Positions 28,262-36,972 of a stretch of 64,000 bases of DNA are shown piece after piece; position 1 is the first letter of the stretch; every line of letters begins with the position of its first letter. The stretch is from Campylobacter concisus (GTDB lineage: Bacteria; Campylobacterota; Campylobacteria; Campylobacterales; Campylobacteraceae), in the NCBI RefSeq assembly GCF_015229955.1, contig NZ_JAAKYZ010000003.1, forward strand, positions 119,875-183,874, given 5' to 3'. The notes below the pieces were generated by a model. It saw only the letters and a list, made by a program, of their open reading frames with translations. It was not told the origin of the DNA and searched no databases. The position numbers were made by a program, and so were the translations under genes.

Positions 28262-29932
28262 AATGAGGACTTAAATTTAATTAAACAAGCATTTAGTGAT
28301 CTTGAGCAGCATAAAAATAGATTCCTAGAATGTGAGCGAGCATTTCGTGCTGAGTATGAGGGTGAAGATAACCGCACTACAAAACGAAAAAGCTCTGAGA
28401 GAAGCCGTTCTAAACTATACATCCCACTAATAAAAACCACCATTTTTATCATTCATGCAATTTTTAAAACAAGCTTTATGAGTGATCGTTGTCCGATAGA
28501 GATCACACGTGTTGGGCGTAGAAGCGATAATGATCTAATCTTGCAAAATGCACTTACTGCTGTATTAAAAAATAGATGGAAGAAAAAAGAGCATCGCGTT
28601 GGTTTAAGTAAAGCTGTCATGAGCGCTTTATACCTACCTCTTGGTATAGTAAATTTATTCTATGACAAAGAGCAAGGCGATATCGCTACGCGCTTTATCC
28701 CCATCACAGATCTAGCCTTTGACAAATACGCAAGCGACATCAACGATATAGAATACGTCTGCTACAAGTGGCGGCAATCGGTGCGCCAGGTCGAAGAAAA
28801 AATCAAAACGAAATTTTATAAAAGCAAAGACAAAGAGCTCATCCTAGGCTCAAAGGCAGAGTGGAGCCAGAGGGTGCAGATGAAGGATATTTACAAAAAA
28901 ATCTACGTAAACGGCCGACAGATGTGGGAGCTAAAGAGCTTTGCTAATGATTTTTTGGTAAGAGAGACGAAATTTTCGACTCTGCCGTTTCACTTCGGCT
29001 ACTGTATAGACTCGATGCCTAGCGTCGAGGAGAGCATGCGCGAAAAGGAAAACGCCGTATACGGCTCGTGCGTGCCGGAAATCGTTAAAGAAATCCAAGA
29101 AGAATACAACATCAAGCGCAATCAAAAAATCGACATCACCGAGAATCAAATAGATCCGTCGTTTGTAGTGGATAAAACTAGGGGCGCAGTGGCGGTAAGC
29201 GACGTGATGGCAAGGAAAAAGGTCATCAGGGTGGAAACGGATATGGGTGCTAGAGTGAGCGACGTGATAATGCCTTTTCCGGTGCCGCCTACGTATCAGT
29301 TAAGCGAAGAGATAAATATGCTCGGCAAAGAGTACGAGATAGCTACGGGCGTAAATAGCGTGATGACCGGGCAAACTAGCCCGAGCGATCGTCGTGCTAT
29401 GGGTGCGCTACAAACGGTGAACGCCGCAAGCTCGATGAGAATAGAGAGCATGATGCAGACCTTGCTAGAAACTATGCTCTCAAGCTATGCGCAGCACTTC
29501 GTAGAGCTGCTCTATCGCTTCGTAAGCGACGATGAATTCGTAAAAATCACCGAAGACGAGAGCGTGATAGACGCGATCGGCACGCTTGCGCAAAGAAAGG
29601 CGAACCGCTTAGACTTTGACATTTCCGTAAATTTCGGCACGACGATAGCAAATGAAGTAAAAATCAATCAACTAAACGGGCTACTGGGCGTGCTAGCCCA
29701 AAATCAAATAAGCTCGCCGCAAATAACGGGCGAAATCGTCAAAGAAGTATTGACTTTAATCCTTGGTGAAAATGCGCCAATAGAGCAAGTTGATCAAGCT
29801 ATGGCACAGATGATGGCGATGCAAGAAGCTACACAAGCACAAGCTGCAACGCAAGAGGAAGAAGATCAAATAAAAAACGAACCTAGTGAAGAAGATATGG
29901 AGATGGCGGCCTTGGCAAACGGTGGAATTTAG
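28259..29932 (+). CDS. Phage portal protein (podovirus type)
   Basis: The portal forms the dodecameric DNA gate at the head vertex. The 557-residue protein has the wing/stem organisation of podoviral portals. Recognisable stretches include KLYIPLIKTTIFIIHAIF, FIPITDLAFDKYASDIND and EYEIATGVNSVMTGQTSPSDRRAMGA, where a bound host or phage motif often occurs, plus a Met/Gln-rich C-terminal tail. Position after terL supports it. The start codon lies at the end of a hairpin. Confidence 0.8.
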   Translation: MNEDLNLIKQAFSDLEQHKNRFLECERAFRAEYEGEDNRTTKRKSSERSRSKLYIPLIKTTIFIIHAIFKTSFMSDRCPIEITRVGRRSDNDLILQNALTAVLKNRWKKKEHRVGLSKAVMSALYLPLGIVNLFYDKEQGDIATRFIPITDLAFDKYASDINDIEYVCYKWRQSVRQVEEKIKTKFYKSKDKELILGSKAEWSQRVQMKDIYKKIYVNGRQMWELKSFANDFLVRETKFSTLPFHFGYCIDSMPSVEESMREKENAVYGSCVPEIVKEIQEEYNIKRNQKIDITENQIDPSFVVDKTRGAVAVSDVMARKKVIRVETDMGARVSDVIMPFPVPPTYQLSEEINMLGKEYEIATGVNSVMTGQTSPSDRRAMGALQTVNAASSMRIESMMQTLLETMLSSYAQHFVELLYRFVSDDEFVKITEDESVIDAIGTLAQRKANRLDFDISVNFGTTIANEVKINQLNGLLGVLAQNQISSPQITGEIVKEVLTLILGENAPIEQVDQAMAQMMAMQEATQAQAATQEEEDQIKNEPSEEDMEMAALANGGI

Positions 29933-30003
29933 TGTTAAAAAGTATAGATTAGGACAACCATCTTGCTTATAGTTTGGCTTTGCTTAGGCAAGGAGTTTTG
30001 TAT

Positions 30004-30014
30004 GTTTTTTAGGA
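30004..30014 (+). promoter_or_regulatory. GTTTTTTAGGA element before the scaffold/capsid genes
   Basis: This copy shares GTTTTTTAGGA with 28208 and 39676 and lies 40 bases before the next start codon. Here no stable hairpin follows, only an A/T-rich leader ending in AAAGGAG. Confidence 0.4.
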
Positions 30015-30054
30015 TACTGGTAAATAAAATAATAAAAATTTTAAAGGAGAAGAA

Positions 30055-30591
30055 ATGGCATATAAGGACAAATACGAGTTTCTTGGTGTTATCGTCGCTT
30101 TGGCTACAAACGGACTTAGTGTCTATAAAAAAGGCGAAGAAGAGGGGCAGATTAGCGGTGGAAACATCGGCGATGTTGTGGTTAGGGCTAAGGGCGAGGA
30201 TGGCTTTGCCACCGTAAGCATTATAGGTGAGCAAGAGTGGGAAGAGATGCCACAAAACGAGGCGGCCGAGACCGAGCTGAAAGAAATCGCATCTAGCGCA
30301 AAAAATCTCGCACCAGAGCTAGCTAAAGCTAAAAACGAAATTGAATGCTTGAAAGCTGAAATTTTAGAGGCAAAAGGTGAGGCAGAGCGTTTTAAAGAGG
30401 AGTGTGCAAACTTACAAGACCGCGTGAGTGATTTGGCTGGCGAAAATCTAGCTTTATCGCAAAAAATTCAAAAGCTTGAAGCTGAGAATAAAAAACTAAA
30501 AGAAGCGACCAAGAAGGAGGACAAGAATAAGACTGATAGCACTCCTAAGACAAATGAGTCGCAAGGTTTAAATTTAGGAGGTAATGAGTAA
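30055..30591 (+). CDS. Phage coiled-coil protein, function unknown
   Basis: The 178 residues split into a small N-terminal domain (~60 residues, KDKYEFLGVIVALATNGLSVYKK) and a long heptad-rich coiled coil (residues ~75-160), then a low-complexity tail. Position between portal and capsid suggests a head-assembly role. Its stop overlaps the next gene's start. GGAG precedes the ATG. No family recognised. Confidence 0.6.
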   Translation: MAYKDKYEFLGVIVALATNGLSVYKKGEEEGQISGGNIGDVVVRAKGEDGFATVSIIGEQEWEEMPQNEAAETELKEIASSAKNLAPELAKAKNEIECLKAEILEAKGEAERFKEECANLQDRVSDLAGENLALSQKIQKLEAENKKLKEATKKEDKNKTDSTPKTNESQGLNLGGNE

Positions 30592-31109
30592 TGGATTTAG
30601 ATGGGATCTATGATCAAGATTTAGAGGGTGTAGCGGCTGCGGAAGAAACACAGACGCAAGAAGGCCAAACTGCTTTAAAAAACGCAGATAAACCACAGGC
30701 ACAGGCAGAGACTAAAGCACCAGCTACTCCGCAGCCTGATGACTCAGTAAAACTCAACAAAGAAGAGTATGCGGATTTTCAAAGAATGCGCCAAGCCGCG
30801 CAACTTTCGCAGATGGAGACGGATTTTAGGAAGAGTTATCCGGACTTTGATATGCAAAAAGTCACAGACAAAATTTTAGAGATGGATGAGAAAAACCCTG
30901 GCACTGGTGATGTACTACTGACTCCAGTAGGGATTGAAAACGTCTATCTAAAATTTTTCCATGGCAAGGCACAAGCACAAGTTGATGATGAATTTGACAT
31001 AGCACGGGGGACTGGTGGTGGTGTGAGCGTAAAAGAGCTCATCGGTAAGATTAACAAGGGTGAGGCTAACGATAGCGAGAAGCAGGCCTTATATGCAAGA
31101 TTATTTTAA
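30591..31109 (+). CDS. Probable capsid scaffold protein
   Basis: The 172-residue protein is acidic and helical, with an Ala/Gln/Thr-rich disordered N-terminal half and a compact C-terminal part. Size, composition and placement directly before the capsid gene are typical of phage scaffold proteins, which guide procapsid assembly and then leave. Assignment rests on context, not on a motif. Confidence 0.5.
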   Translation: MDLDGIYDQDLEGVAAAEETQTQEGQTALKNADKPQAQAETKAPATPQPDDSVKLNKEEYADFQRMRQAAQLSQMETDFRKSYPDFDMQKVTDKILEMDEKNPGTGDVLLTPVGIENVYLKFFHGKAQAQVDDEFDIARGTGGGVSVKELIGKINKGEANDSEKQALYARLF

Positions 31110-31122
31110 GGAGTAAAAGAAA

Positions 31123-32046
31123 ATGGCTATAAAAACTGGATTAGTAACTGCTGAAGAGGCTTTTGGCAGTAAGGGTGTAGTACTTGAAAACACTATAAAA
31201 CAAATAGGATGGCAATCTACGCCTTTTTATAGTGCAATAAGCACAGCCGCACCCGCGGATAGAAGTACGAGCGTGGCGGTAGGACATAAATGGTTTTATG
31301 ATGAGTTGCCTGATGGTGACGCGGCTAATGCGCATGCAGAAGGTGGAGCTAAAGCAACAGCTAAGTATTTTGTTGGTAATACTCTAAGCAATCATTTTCA
31401 AATAGTTAAAAATACATACGGAGTTTCTGGATCACAAGAGCCGGCCAAAGATGTAGCAGGCAGAGGCATTCTAGCTAATCAAGGCGAGATGGCTTCCGTA
31501 GAACATAAAAAGTCCATAGAGAAAATTTTGCTTTCTTCTCAGACAGCTGTACAAAGAGTAAATAGTGGTGGTTCTCCTGTAGTCGGAAAATGTGGTGGAT
31601 TAAAAAGTTTTTCTACCGCAAATAATACAATCGATGCAAACAATACAGACTTAACTATGCAAATGATTAGAGATCTACTAAAAATCGGCTGGAGCAAAGG
31701 TAGGCCTTATCAATTCTTAATGGTAAATGATAAGCAAAATGATAGGCTGCTAGATATTCTCGACAAGATAAAACAAGCCAATATCACACAAAAATACCTA
31801 GAAGAGGATCTACTTGCCATTAGAACTAGCTACGGCGATGTAAAGGTTATGTTAAATCCATTCTTAGATCAAAATGAGATCATTGCCTTTAGAGCTGATG
31901 ACATCTTTAAAGTAAATTGGCGTCCAATGATGACTAGAGAGCTTCCAACTAGCAACGATGCTGTAGAAAAAGAGATTATTAGTGAATTTACACTTCGTGT
32001 ATGTACTCCTGTAGCATTTGGATGGCTTAAAAAGTTAAAGGTGTGA
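31123..32046 (+). CDS. Major capsid protein, SU10-like (DUF5309) type
   Basis: The 307-residue protein resembles the SU10/DUF5309 capsid family with an HK97-like fold. The N-terminal ENTIKQIGWQSTPFYSAI, the mid-region YGVSGSQE and the C-terminal TSYGDVKVMLNPFL...IIAFRADDIFKVNWRPM are characteristic. It forms the phage head. AAGGAG lies upstream of the ATG. Single-copy genes of this kind in a short-tailed layout fit a podovirus-like particle. Confidence 0.75.
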   Translation: MAIKTGLVTAEEAFGSKGVVLENTIKQIGWQSTPFYSAISTAAPADRSTSVAVGHKWFYDELPDGDAANAHAEGGAKATAKYFVGNTLSNHFQIVKNTYGVSGSQEPAKDVAGRGILANQGEMASVEHKKSIEKILLSSQTAVQRVNSGGSPVVGKCGGLKSFSTANNTIDANNTDLTMQMIRDLLKIGWSKGRPYQFLMVNDKQNDRLLDILDKIKQANITQKYLEEDLLAIRTSYGDVKVMLNPFLDQNEIIAFRADDIFKVNWRPMMTRELPTSNDAVEKEIISEFTLRVCTPVAFGWLKKLKV

Positions 32047-32049
32047 AAA

Positions 32050-32751
32050 ATGAATTATGAGGCGTTTTTGCAGCGTTTGAAGGTATCTATTAGGGGAGAT
32101 ATAAAACTCCCTGATTTTGAAGAATTAAAATCATTAGTGGAAGAGACAGCAGCAGATATATCGCGTGCGGTAACGCCTCTTGAAATGATAGAGATAGATC
32201 ATAGAAATTTCGACGTCGAATATCATATAGATAAAAGACGTTTCGTGAGGAAATTTAACACGCCTAAAAACGAAAAAGATGTAGTCGATTTTCTTGACGA
32301 ATCGCTTTTAAAGGCACTCGTTTACGGAGTAGCTAAAAAAAGGGCGCACGCCGAGTTTTATGCAAAATATCATAAATTTTATCTACAAAATTTATGCGAA
32401 TACGAACTAAACAACTTCGACGAAAGAGCTTATGATTTGACCGAGGCTCTTAGAATAAAGGGCTGGCTAAAGCCTTATAAAATAGATTATGCGCTAGATC
32501 CTTACTATTCATGGGATGAGAATTTTATAAAAAGACTTGATTACTACATGGCCAATATAGTCTATGGAGTAAATGACAATTTGCAGCATCCGGAAAAAAT
32601 TTTAAATAGCGATGAGCTTGGATATAGGAAATTTATATATCAATTTATCGCCTATCAAAGCGAAGCTTCTTTAGAAAACGGCGAGCATGCTGATAGAGAG
32701 GATTTAAGAGCGCTTGATAGGCTAATGAGCAAGAAAATTTTAGGGGAGTGA
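32050..32751 (+). CDS. Phage structural protein, possible head-tail connector
   Basis: The 233-residue protein is rich in Tyr, Asp and Lys and mostly helical, with no signal peptide or membrane span. It begins 3 bases after the capsid stop. Connector or adaptor proteins often occupy this slot, but no family is recognised. Confidence 0.5.
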   Translation: MNYEAFLQRLKVSIRGDIKLPDFEELKSLVEETAADISRAVTPLEMIEIDHRNFDVEYHIDKRRFVRKFNTPKNEKDVVDFLDESLLKALVYGVAKKRAHAEFYAKYHKFYLQNLCEYELNNFDERAYDLTEALRIKGWLKPYKIDYALDPYYSWDENFIKRLDYYMANIVYGVNDNLQHPEKILNSDELGYRKFIYQFIAYQSEASLENGEHADREDLRALDRLMSKKILGE

Positions 32752-32755
32752 AAAA

Positions 32756-34315
32756 ATGGCGGATAAAGAATTTACGCAAATTTGTAAAGAGATTTTAGGA
32801 GTTAGCAAAAAGCTTGAAAAAATAGAGCCTGAAGAGCTGAGAAAAATAAAAACAAATATAGAAAGAATAAGCGAAGCAGTAGCCGCAGATAAAGCAATAT
32901 TTGATACAAATAAAAAAGATTTTGATGGTAAGTATAATAAAATCGCCGAAATAATAAAAACATTCGATACTTTAAAAGCCCAAATAGAAGAGGTTCTAAA
33001 AAGCGGCACAATAAACGATAGTGCAGAGGCTTTGATTTCTACATTCTCATCAAAAAAAATCATGGATCTTTTTAATGAAGCAAAAGGAGTAGTAGATGAA
33101 AAATTTAGCACTATACATAAAAATGGCATAACTCCTTGGAACTCTACATTAGAGTATCCTGCTGGTGCCATTAGTGTTTTAAATAGTAAGCTCTATCAGG
33201 CAAAAATACAAAATACAAATAAAAACCCTAGTAAAAATAAAGAAATATGGCATGTCATAGCTAATGAAGAGTGGTGCGAGCAGACTTTTTTAAATAAAAA
33301 TGAAAAGATAGACGCATACACTAAATCTGAGAGTGACAATAAATTTGCTCTAAAAACTGAGCTAACGGATGGCTTGCCAATAGGTGCATACCTAAGTTAT
33401 CCAAGCCAAAAAACGATCCCTGCTGGGTTCTTAATAGCTGATGGCAGAAGCCTTAAGAAGTCTGAATATGCAGAGCTATTTAACGTATTAGGTTACATAT
33501 ACGGTGGCTCAGGCGAAAACTTTAACTTGCCTAACTTTTCTGACGGCAAGTTTATGCGTTCTATTGGAGGCAGCGCTGCCTCTTTAGGCGTGGTGCAACA
33601 AGACGCTATTGATGTAAATGGTTTACAGCTTAGAAGTATAGTACCAGATAACTTAGGTAATAGAAATGTTTATGGCACCTCAGGAAACGATTATAGAGCT
33701 GTTCAATATACATATTCTACTACTGGTGATGATATAGCTTACAAAAGTGTTGCAGGTAAGGAAGATAAACCAATATTTGCAACATCTAAACCTGCAAACG
33801 AAACTCGCCCCTGCAATATGGCGGTAGTGGTCATCATCAAGGTCAAAAACGTAAATACTCCAATAGCTGGGCAAATCGATAAAACAATACTTGCCACCGA
33901 AACAAAAGCAGGCATCACGAAGCTTAAAAATGCCATAACAGCCAAACAAGAGGATGCAGCGGTAACTGAAAAAGCCGTGAGCGATTTATTTTCACAGATA
34001 GATTTTAGGTGCGCTGCTAGAGTTATATTTAATGGGCAGGGCAGTGTTAGCATAATAGATAGTAAAAATATATCTAGTATTGTCAAAAACGGTGCAGGCG
34101 ACTATACAATTAAATTCTTAAAACCAATGGAGGATACAAACTACTATATCTTCACGTCATTGGAGCCATTTAATACTGCTGGACCAAACCACGTAGCTCA
34201 TCCACAATATCAAGGGATAAAAAGAGATAGTCTGAGAATAATCACTGGATATGGTGCGGCATCATTTTCAGATGAAACTAGGATTCAAGTAATGATTTTT
34301 ATCAAATCAAAATAA
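32756..34315 (+). CDS. Tail fibre with collar domain
   Basis: The N-terminal ~110 residues form a coiled coil (virion attachment). A phage tail-collar domain follows around residues 200-270 (PIGAYLSYPSQKTIPAGFLIADGR, YGGSGENFNLPNFSDGKFMRSI). The C-terminal part is a probable receptor-binding region. The 519-residue protein probably contacts the Campylobacter surface. The next small gene could be its chaperone. Confidence 0.78.
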   Translation: MADKEFTQICKEILGVSKKLEKIEPEELRKIKTNIERISEAVAADKAIFDTNKKDFDGKYNKIAEIIKTFDTLKAQIEEVLKSGTINDSAEALISTFSSKKIMDLFNEAKGVVDEKFSTIHKNGITPWNSTLEYPAGAISVLNSKLYQAKIQNTNKNPSKNKEIWHVIANEEWCEQTFLNKNEKIDAYTKSESDNKFALKTELTDGLPIGAYLSYPSQKTIPAGFLIADGRSLKKSEYAELFNVLGYIYGGSGENFNLPNFSDGKFMRSIGGSAASLGVVQQDAIDVNGLQLRSIVPDNLGNRNVYGTSGNDYRAVQYTYSTTGDDIAYKSVAGKEDKPIFATSKPANETRPCNMAVVVIIKVKNVNTPIAGQIDKTILATETKAGITKLKNAITAKQEDAAVTEKAVSDLFSQIDFRCAARVIFNGQGSVSIIDSKNISSIVKNGAGDYTIKFLKPMEDTNYYIFTSLEPFNTAGPNHVAHPQYQGIKRDSLRIITGYGAASFSDETRIQVMIFIKSK

Positions 34316-34327
34316 AAAGGTTAAAAG

Positions 34328-34654
34328 ATGAAAAAGATAATCTATGAAGAGAACGGAATAACCAAAATAATTACCCCAACAAAAGAGGCTTTAGATATTT
34401 TTAGTATAGAGCAGATAGCAAAAAATGACCTGCCAGAAAACACAGAGTATAAGATACTTGATGAATATGAAGCAAATAAGCTTCTAGCTCCTAAAATAGA
34501 TGAAAAAGCAAAACAACTAGCCGAGATCGAAGCCGAGATCGCCGAGTGCGAAAACTATATACGCCACGCCCTAATTATTGGTAATAACGCCGTGCTTGAA
34601 AACTTAAGGGCGGAGTATAAAGAGTTAATAATTCAAAGAGAGGGGCTGAAATGA
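34328..34654 (+). CDS. Small coiled-coil protein, possible fibre chaperone
   Basis: This protein has 108 residues: an N-terminal ~50-residue domain (IIYEENGITKIITPT) and a C-terminal helical segment rich in Glu, Ala and Lys. It sits directly after the tail-fibre gene, where tail-fibre assembly proteins are usual. It shares an ATGA overlap with the next small gene. Confidence 0.5.
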   Translation: MKKIIYEENGITKIITPTKEALDIFSIEQIAKNDLPENTEYKILDEYEANKLLAPKIDEKAKQLAEIEAEIAECENYIRHALIIGNNAVLENLRAEYKELIIQREGLK

Positions 34655-34800
34655 GAGTAAGAATAAAAAGGTGCGAAATCTGTGCATCAAGGCTGGACAA
34701 AGATGGTAACTGCACTTGGAGCGAGTGTCCAAAGTGCCCAAAATATCAAAGCGAGGTAAAAGATGAAGCTAAACCAAAAGCAAAAACTACAAATTCTTAA
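34651..34800 (+). CDS. 49-residue zinc-ribbon protein
   Basis: A short frame starts at ATG 34651 inside the previous stop (ATGA) and ends at 34800. Its residues include CEIC near 8-11 and CPKC near 26-29 (RCEICASRLDKDGNCTWSEC...), a compact zinc ribbon. Coupled start and overlap with the following gene argue that it is real. The role is unknown. Confidence 0.55.
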   Translation: MRVRIKRCEICASRLDKDGNCTWSECPKCPKYQSEVKDEAKPKAKTTNS

Positions 34801-35362
34801 AAACATAGCTATTGAGTTACCTATCGAGATACTACACTTTATAGTAGTACCTATCGCTCTGCTAGCTTGCGATGAGAAAAGCGAGAATTTGCCTAAATGG
34901 GCGGCGTGGTTTGATGAGAACGACTACGGCATAAACGGAGACGATGGCTGGAAAAACGAGCATTTCCCAAACGGCAAAAATAAAACTTATTGGGCTAGGC
35001 TTTGTTGGTTATATCGTAACAGGATAGGAAACTTTAGCGCGAAGTATCTAGGCGTCAGGATTGAAGATATAGATGCAAGCAGTGTTAAAAGCGTAGGCGA
35101 TACTCTAGCTACAGAAAACAAAGGAGTAAAAAGCACCCAGTGTCTAGTGACTTGCAAGATGAAAGATGGACGTGAGTGTTTTGGTTATTACAAAGAAATA
35201 AGATATGGCAAATCTAAGTTTTATTGCAGGATATATCTAGGCTGGAAGCTTATGGATATATGTGGAATGAATGAAGAGAACAAAAGCACATATCTTGAAG
35301 CAGATGATAAGAAGGTGCTTAAAAGTGTTTGGTGTGTAAATCCGTTTAAAAGGGTTAAATAG
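34763..35362 (+). CDS. DUF7338-like phage protein
   Basis: The 199-residue protein starts with a hydrophobic helix (EILHFIVVPIALLACDE), followed by LPKWAAWFDENDYGINGDDGW and TYWARLCWLYRNRIGNF, a pattern seen in DUF7338-type phage proteins of unknown function located near lysis genes. It overlaps the zinc-ribbon gene in another frame. Confidence 0.5.
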   Translation: MKLNQKQKLQILKNIAIELPIEILHFIVVPIALLACDEKSENLPKWAAWFDENDYGINGDDGWKNEHFPNGKNKTYWARLCWLYRNRIGNFSAKYLGVRIEDIDASSVKSVGDTLATENKGVKSTQCLVTCKMKDGRECFGYYKEIRYGKSKFYCRIYLGWKLMDICGMNEENKSTYLEADDKKVLKSVWCVNPFKRVK

Positions 35363-35366
35363 TGAA

Positions 35367-35416
35367 GCCGTCCATAAAGAATTTGGTGATCATAGTTACC
35401 GTCTATTGACGGCTGT
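35367..35416 (+). terminator. Possible hairpin after the DUF7338-like gene
   Basis: GCCGTC pairs with GACGGC across a loop of more than 30 bases, followed by TGTATTTTTTG. The loop is long for a terminator, so it may be a weak attenuator or chance. Confidence 0.3.
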
Positions 35417-35451
35417 ATTTTTTGTAAATTTTATAAAACAAAGGAAACACA

Positions 35452-35555
35452 ATGCAAAACTACATAGGAATGAAAGAGATTAAAGCGATGCCAATGAGTC
35501 GTGGCTTGCTAGCCAAACAGACGTTCTTGCTACTGACTGGGTACTAGTAGAATGA
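35452..35555 (+). pseudogene. Collapsed remnant of a Tad2-like (DUF2829) gene
   Basis: The frame from ATG 35452 reads MQNYIGMKEIKAMPMSRG and then goes out of register. The adjoining frame reads WLASQTDVLATDWVLVE and ends in TGA at 35553-35555, overlapping the next ATG (ATGA). The first part matches the N-terminus, and the second the C-terminus, of phage proteins with a DUF2829/Tad2-like domain, normally over 100 residues longer. A deletion joined the ends out of frame. Tad2 proteins block Thoeris immunity by sequestering its signal molecule. This copy cannot be functional. Confidence 0.6.
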
Positions 35556-35929
35556 ATTTCTTAATTGCAAATAAACTTTGGCTAATCGTAATTGGAGGGC
35601 TAATTGGTGTAATGCTGGGGCTTTTGTCTGAAATTTATAGTCTAAAAGGCAGCATTAAAGACGCTAAGGCTGAGCTAAAAGAAGCACAAAATGAGTTGGC
35701 ACTAAAAGAGGCAATTAGTGCAGTTGTTAAAGCAAACCTCGAGGCGTGTAACGCAAAGATAGAGTTGCAGAATGCTAAATTTAAAGAGCTTGAAATAAAA
35801 AAACCTGATGTAAAAAAGACACAAGAAAAAGCTAAGAGCAAATTTGATGGTATCAAGCCACTGGTTACGCAAAGTTGCGAAGAGAAGTTGGAGCGTTGCG
35901 AAAGGATATTTGATGAGCTGGCACGTTAA
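35552..35929 (+). CDS. Rz-like inner-membrane spanin
   Basis: The 125-residue protein has one N-terminal span (residues ~7-25) and then a long periplasmic coiled coil rich in Lys, Glu and Ala, the layout of i-spanins that help rupture the outer membrane at lysis. The outer-membrane partner gene begins inside its 3' end in another frame, as in Rz/Rz1 pairs. Confidence 0.7.
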   Translation: MNFLIANKLWLIVIGGLIGVMLGLLSEIYSLKGSIKDAKAELKEAQNELALKEAISAVVKANLEACNAKIELQNAKFKELEIKKPDVKKTQEKAKSKFDGIKPLVTQSCEEKLERCERIFDELAR

Positions 35930-36200
35930 GATCACGCTTTTTCTTGTTGCTATATTTTCAGGCTGTGCAAGTAAAGAGCCGCAAATCATTAAGCAAACGG
36001 AATATCAAGAGGTATATATCACAGTATCTTGCATTGACAAAATGCCACAAAAACCAGAACGAGATAGAAGCGATCCTGACAATCAAAAAAAGATAGCAGA
36101 GTATTTTAAAGCCTGCGAAGATCTTCTAAGGCAATGTGTGCATGCAAATGTACCGCAATCTAGTGCATCGGTAGCAAAAATGGGAGAAAAAAATGAGTGA
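35913..36200 (+). CDS. Rz1-like outer-membrane spanin lipoprotein
   Basis: The start at ATG 35913, inside the Rz-like gene, gives 95 residues with a signal peptide and lipobox (LVAIFSGC, acylated Cys18). The mature protein is short and charged. It overlaps the i-spanin by 17 bases and the following gene by 8. Lipobox plus overlap is the hallmark of o-spanins, although the Pro content is lower than in lambda Rz1. Confidence 0.7.
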   Translation: MSWHVKITLFLVAIFSGCASKEPQIIKQTEYQEVYITVSCIDKMPQKPERDRSDPDNQKKIAEYFKACEDLLRQCVHANVPQSSASVAKMGEKNE

Positions 36201-36417
36201 GATTAAGCTACTACCAAAACCAAAAAGCAAAATTAGGCGCTGTTTGGTGCTGTTACTTGGCGGTTTATTTATGGTGGTGTTTAGTGTCGCCCTGTACCGC
36301 CTTTACGGCAATATTTTTTACAATGAAGAAATGAAGCTCACAGCTTTGGCCATCACTCAAGGTGTAGTAAATGTTCTTTTGAGTCCGGCAAAGATAGTTA
36401 GTATCTTTAGAGCATAG
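36193..36417 (+). CDS. Small membrane protein of the lysis cassette
   Basis: The 74-residue product has a basic N-terminus (residues 1-17), a span at ~18-36 and a second hydrophobic stretch at ~50-68. It lies between the spanin pair and another holin-like gene. It may be a holin or antiholin. No family recognised. Confidence 0.5.
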   Translation: MSEIKLLPKPKSKIRRCLVLLLGGLFMVVFSVALYRLYGNIFYNEEMKLTALAITQGVVNVLLSPAKIVSIFRA

Positions 36418-36419
36418 CC

Positions 36420-36752
36420 GTGGAACTACATTATTTGTTTTATGTATTAATCATAGGTTGTGCAGGATCTATCACCGCTTTTATAAAAAATGGTGGTAGA
36501 GGTATAAAAATTTTACTCAAACGGACGTGGGATGGCTGTTTTAGTGCATATGTAGTTTATGAGATAGCTTACTTTTTTGCCAAGGACGAACATGTGAGTT
36601 TTGCGATTTGTGGTGTGGGTGCTTGGATGGGAAGTGAGGCACTGATATTTGTTAGAGACTTTGTATCAAGCAAGGCTGGAAGGAGATACGATGGTTATGA
36701 CGACTACGGCGGAAATTTTAAACACGAGGAATTTGGCGATGACAAGCAGTGA
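36420..36752 (+). CDS. Holin-like protein
   Basis: The GTG start 2 bases after the previous stop gives 110 residues with three possible membrane helices (YLFYVLIIGCAGSITAFI, CFSAYVVYEIAYFFA, FAICGVGAWMGSEALIFV) and a charged C-terminal tail. The layout resembles LydA-type phage holins. It precedes the endolysin gene, as expected. Confidence 0.55.
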   Translation: MELHYLFYVLIIGCAGSITAFIKNGGRGIKILLKRTWDGCFSAYVVYEIAYFFAKDEHVSFAICGVGAWMGSEALIFVRDFVSSKAGRRYDGYDDYGGNFKHEEFGDDKQ

Positions 36753-36819
36753 GATATTGCAAGGCATGCAAGCACAGCGCACCAGATGCGCCGTATGGAG
36801 TAGAGTTATGGGAGAGTGA
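36739..36819 (+). pseudogene. Truncated NrdD-tail-like phage gene
   Basis: A 26-residue frame (MTSSEILQGMQAQRTRCAVW then SRVMGE) resembles the start of small phage proteins related to the C-terminus of anaerobic ribonucleotide reductase, which usually continue VMGYxRPV...FNxGK. Here it stops right after VMG, so it looks truncated. It overlaps the holin-like gene's 3' end. Confidence 0.35.
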
Positions 36820-36831
36820 GCGCCTTTAGAG

Positions 36832-36890
36832 GACGACGACGTCGTCAGTGCGCAAGCGAGTGAGCGAAGCATATCGCTTACGCGATGCTA
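36832..36890. repeat. Palindromes upstream of the endolysin gene
   Basis: GACGACGTCGTC (36835-36846) is a perfect 12-bp palindrome. A second hairpin pairs ATCGC with GCGAT around TTAC near 36870-36890. The stretch is much more GC-rich than its surroundings and contains no gene. It may affect endolysin expression. Confidence 0.4.
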
Positions 36891-36972
36891 GCGATGGGGT
36901 ATTTGATGAAAATTTTAACACGTCAAAGCAATGTGTTAAAAAATCTTAAAAAGATTAACACAAGGAGTGAAT

